Shown: piece after piece, positions 6,099 to 6,667 of the stretch
Numbering within the stretch: the stretch's first letter is position 1
Layout: the number at the start of each line of letters is the position of its first letter
Assembly (NCBI GenBank): GCA_955652855.1
Contig: CATPCN010000158.1
Location: forward strand, 1-6,667
Direction: 5' to 3'
Source of the DNA: an uncultured Chthoniobacterales bacterium
GTDB lineage: Bacteria; Verrucomicrobiota; Verrucomicrobiae; Chthoniobacterales; UBA10450
Length of the DNA stretch: 6,667 bases
Made by a program: the position numbers and the translations under genes
Notes under the pieces: model-generated
Seen by the model: the letters and a program-made list of their open reading frames with translations, nothing else
Told to the model about the DNA's origin: nothing
The model's database searches: none

Positions 6099-6667
6099 GT
6101 GCGCCATTTCTATGTTCACATTCCGTTTTGCGCGCGAATCTGCCCGTATTGCGCTTTTTACAAAGAGCGCGCCGACAGTTCGCAGACTAAACGCTTTTGC
6201 GAAGCGCTTCTGCGCGAAGTGGAACGGGTGCGCGATCGGTTCGAACTAAAGCTCGAGACAATTTTTTTTGGCGGCGGAACACCTAGCGCGCTCACAATTG
6301 CGCAGCTCGAATATTTGCTCGGCGGGCTGCGCGAGCATCTCGATCTTTCGACATTGGTCGAATGGACGCTCGAAGCAAATCCGGGAAGCGTTTCCTCGCG
6401 AAAATCCGCGCTGCTGCGCGAGCTGGGCGTGAATCGAATCAGTCTCGGCGTGCAATCATGGGATGACGAGCTGCTCAAACTGCTCGGCCGCGAACACGAT
6501 GCCGCGCAAGCCGAAGCGTCGTTCCAGGTTTTGCGCGCGGCCGGATTCGGCAATGTGAATGTCGATCTTATGTTTGGGCTGCCCGGGCAAACGCTGGCGC
6601 AGTGGGAGGCGACCCTCGCGAAAACAATCGCGCTGCAACCCGATCACATCTCCACCTACTGCCTCAC
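6099..6667 (+). CDS. hemW: HemW-like radical SAM protein, 3' partial
   Basis: The frame is open to the right edge, giving 189 visible codons. The N-terminus RHFYVHIPFC leads into the radical SAM cluster motif C11-x3-C15-x2-C18. The next positions are A-F, without the extra cysteine of true HemN. Later blocks are GGGTPS at 58-63, EANPGS at 92-97, GVNRISLGVQSW at 110-121, LGREH at 129-133 and NVDLMFGLPGQT at 154-165. All are typical of the HemW/YggW group. HemW is described as a heme-binding chaperone rather than the oxygen-independent coproporphyrinogen oxidase it is often named after. The C-terminal HemN-type domain is cut off. GTG 6099 is chosen because the family usually begins only a few residues before HIPFC, and GAAGAG (6088-6093) lies at a usable distance. 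In-frame ATGs at 6054 and 6039 would add 15 or 20 residues and overlap the start of the divergent DUF362 gene. Confidence 0.9.
   Translation, partial: MRHFYVHIPFCARICPYCAFYKERADSSQTKRFCEALLREVERVRDRFELKLETIFFGGGTPSALTIAQLEYLLGGLREHLDLSTLVEWTLEANPGSVSSRKSALLRELGVNRISLGVQSWDDELLKLLGREHDAAQAEASFQVLRAAGFGNVNVDLMFGLPGQTLAQWEATLAKTIALQPDHISTYCL

Noticed and set aside
1..6667. tRNA, rRNA, CRISPR or transposon remnants
   Set aside because: No cloverleaf, regularly spaced repeats, terminal inverted repeats or transposase motifs were seen on reading both strands.

Overview
The window holds eight protein genes packed end to end. Six are complete; the first is cut at its 5' end by the left edge and the last at its 3' end by the right edge. 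I see no RNA gene, CRISPR array, insertion sequence or phage gene, and no gene-free stretch longer than about 50 bases. The organism looks like a Gram-negative-type bacterium of moderately high GC. The cupin, QueA, family 4 uracil-DNA glycosylase with N-terminal extension, soluble squalene synthase-like enzyme, exported DUF362 protein and HemW-like radical SAM protein together suggest Verrucomicrobiota, perhaps a soil Chthoniobacterales/Spartobacteria lineage. That assignment is an inference from remembered protein style, not from a marker gene.

Layout. Positions 1-2208 form a plus-strand block: a polytopic GT39-type lipid-sugar glycosyltransferase (5' partial), then after 5 bases a single-domain cupin, then after about 50 bases with a stem-loop a 105-residue membrane protein of unknown function. 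From there the strand changes at nearly every gene: queA (minus), a family 4 uracil-DNA glycosylase (plus), a squalene/phytoene synthase-like gene preceded by an exported DUF362 protein (both minus, 10 bases apart, probably one operon), and a hemW-like radical SAM gene (plus, running off the right end).

Gene junctions are tight. The uracil-DNA glycosylase and synthase genes converge with both stop codons inside one TCATGA palindrome. The DUF362 and hemW-like genes diverge from starts one base apart. The small membrane gene and queA converge across 17 bases. No start has a strong Shine-Dalgarno sequence.

Functionally this is mostly housekeeping: tRNA queuosine modification, uracil repair, isoprenoid condensation, and heme handling or another radical SAM role. 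The glycosyltransferase and cupin, in less GC-rich DNA, look more like accessory envelope functions. I found no convincing new multi-gene defence or mobile system. The least explained items are the small membrane protein, the exported DUF362 protein paired with a squalene synthase-like enzyme, and the stem-loop between the cupin and the membrane gene.
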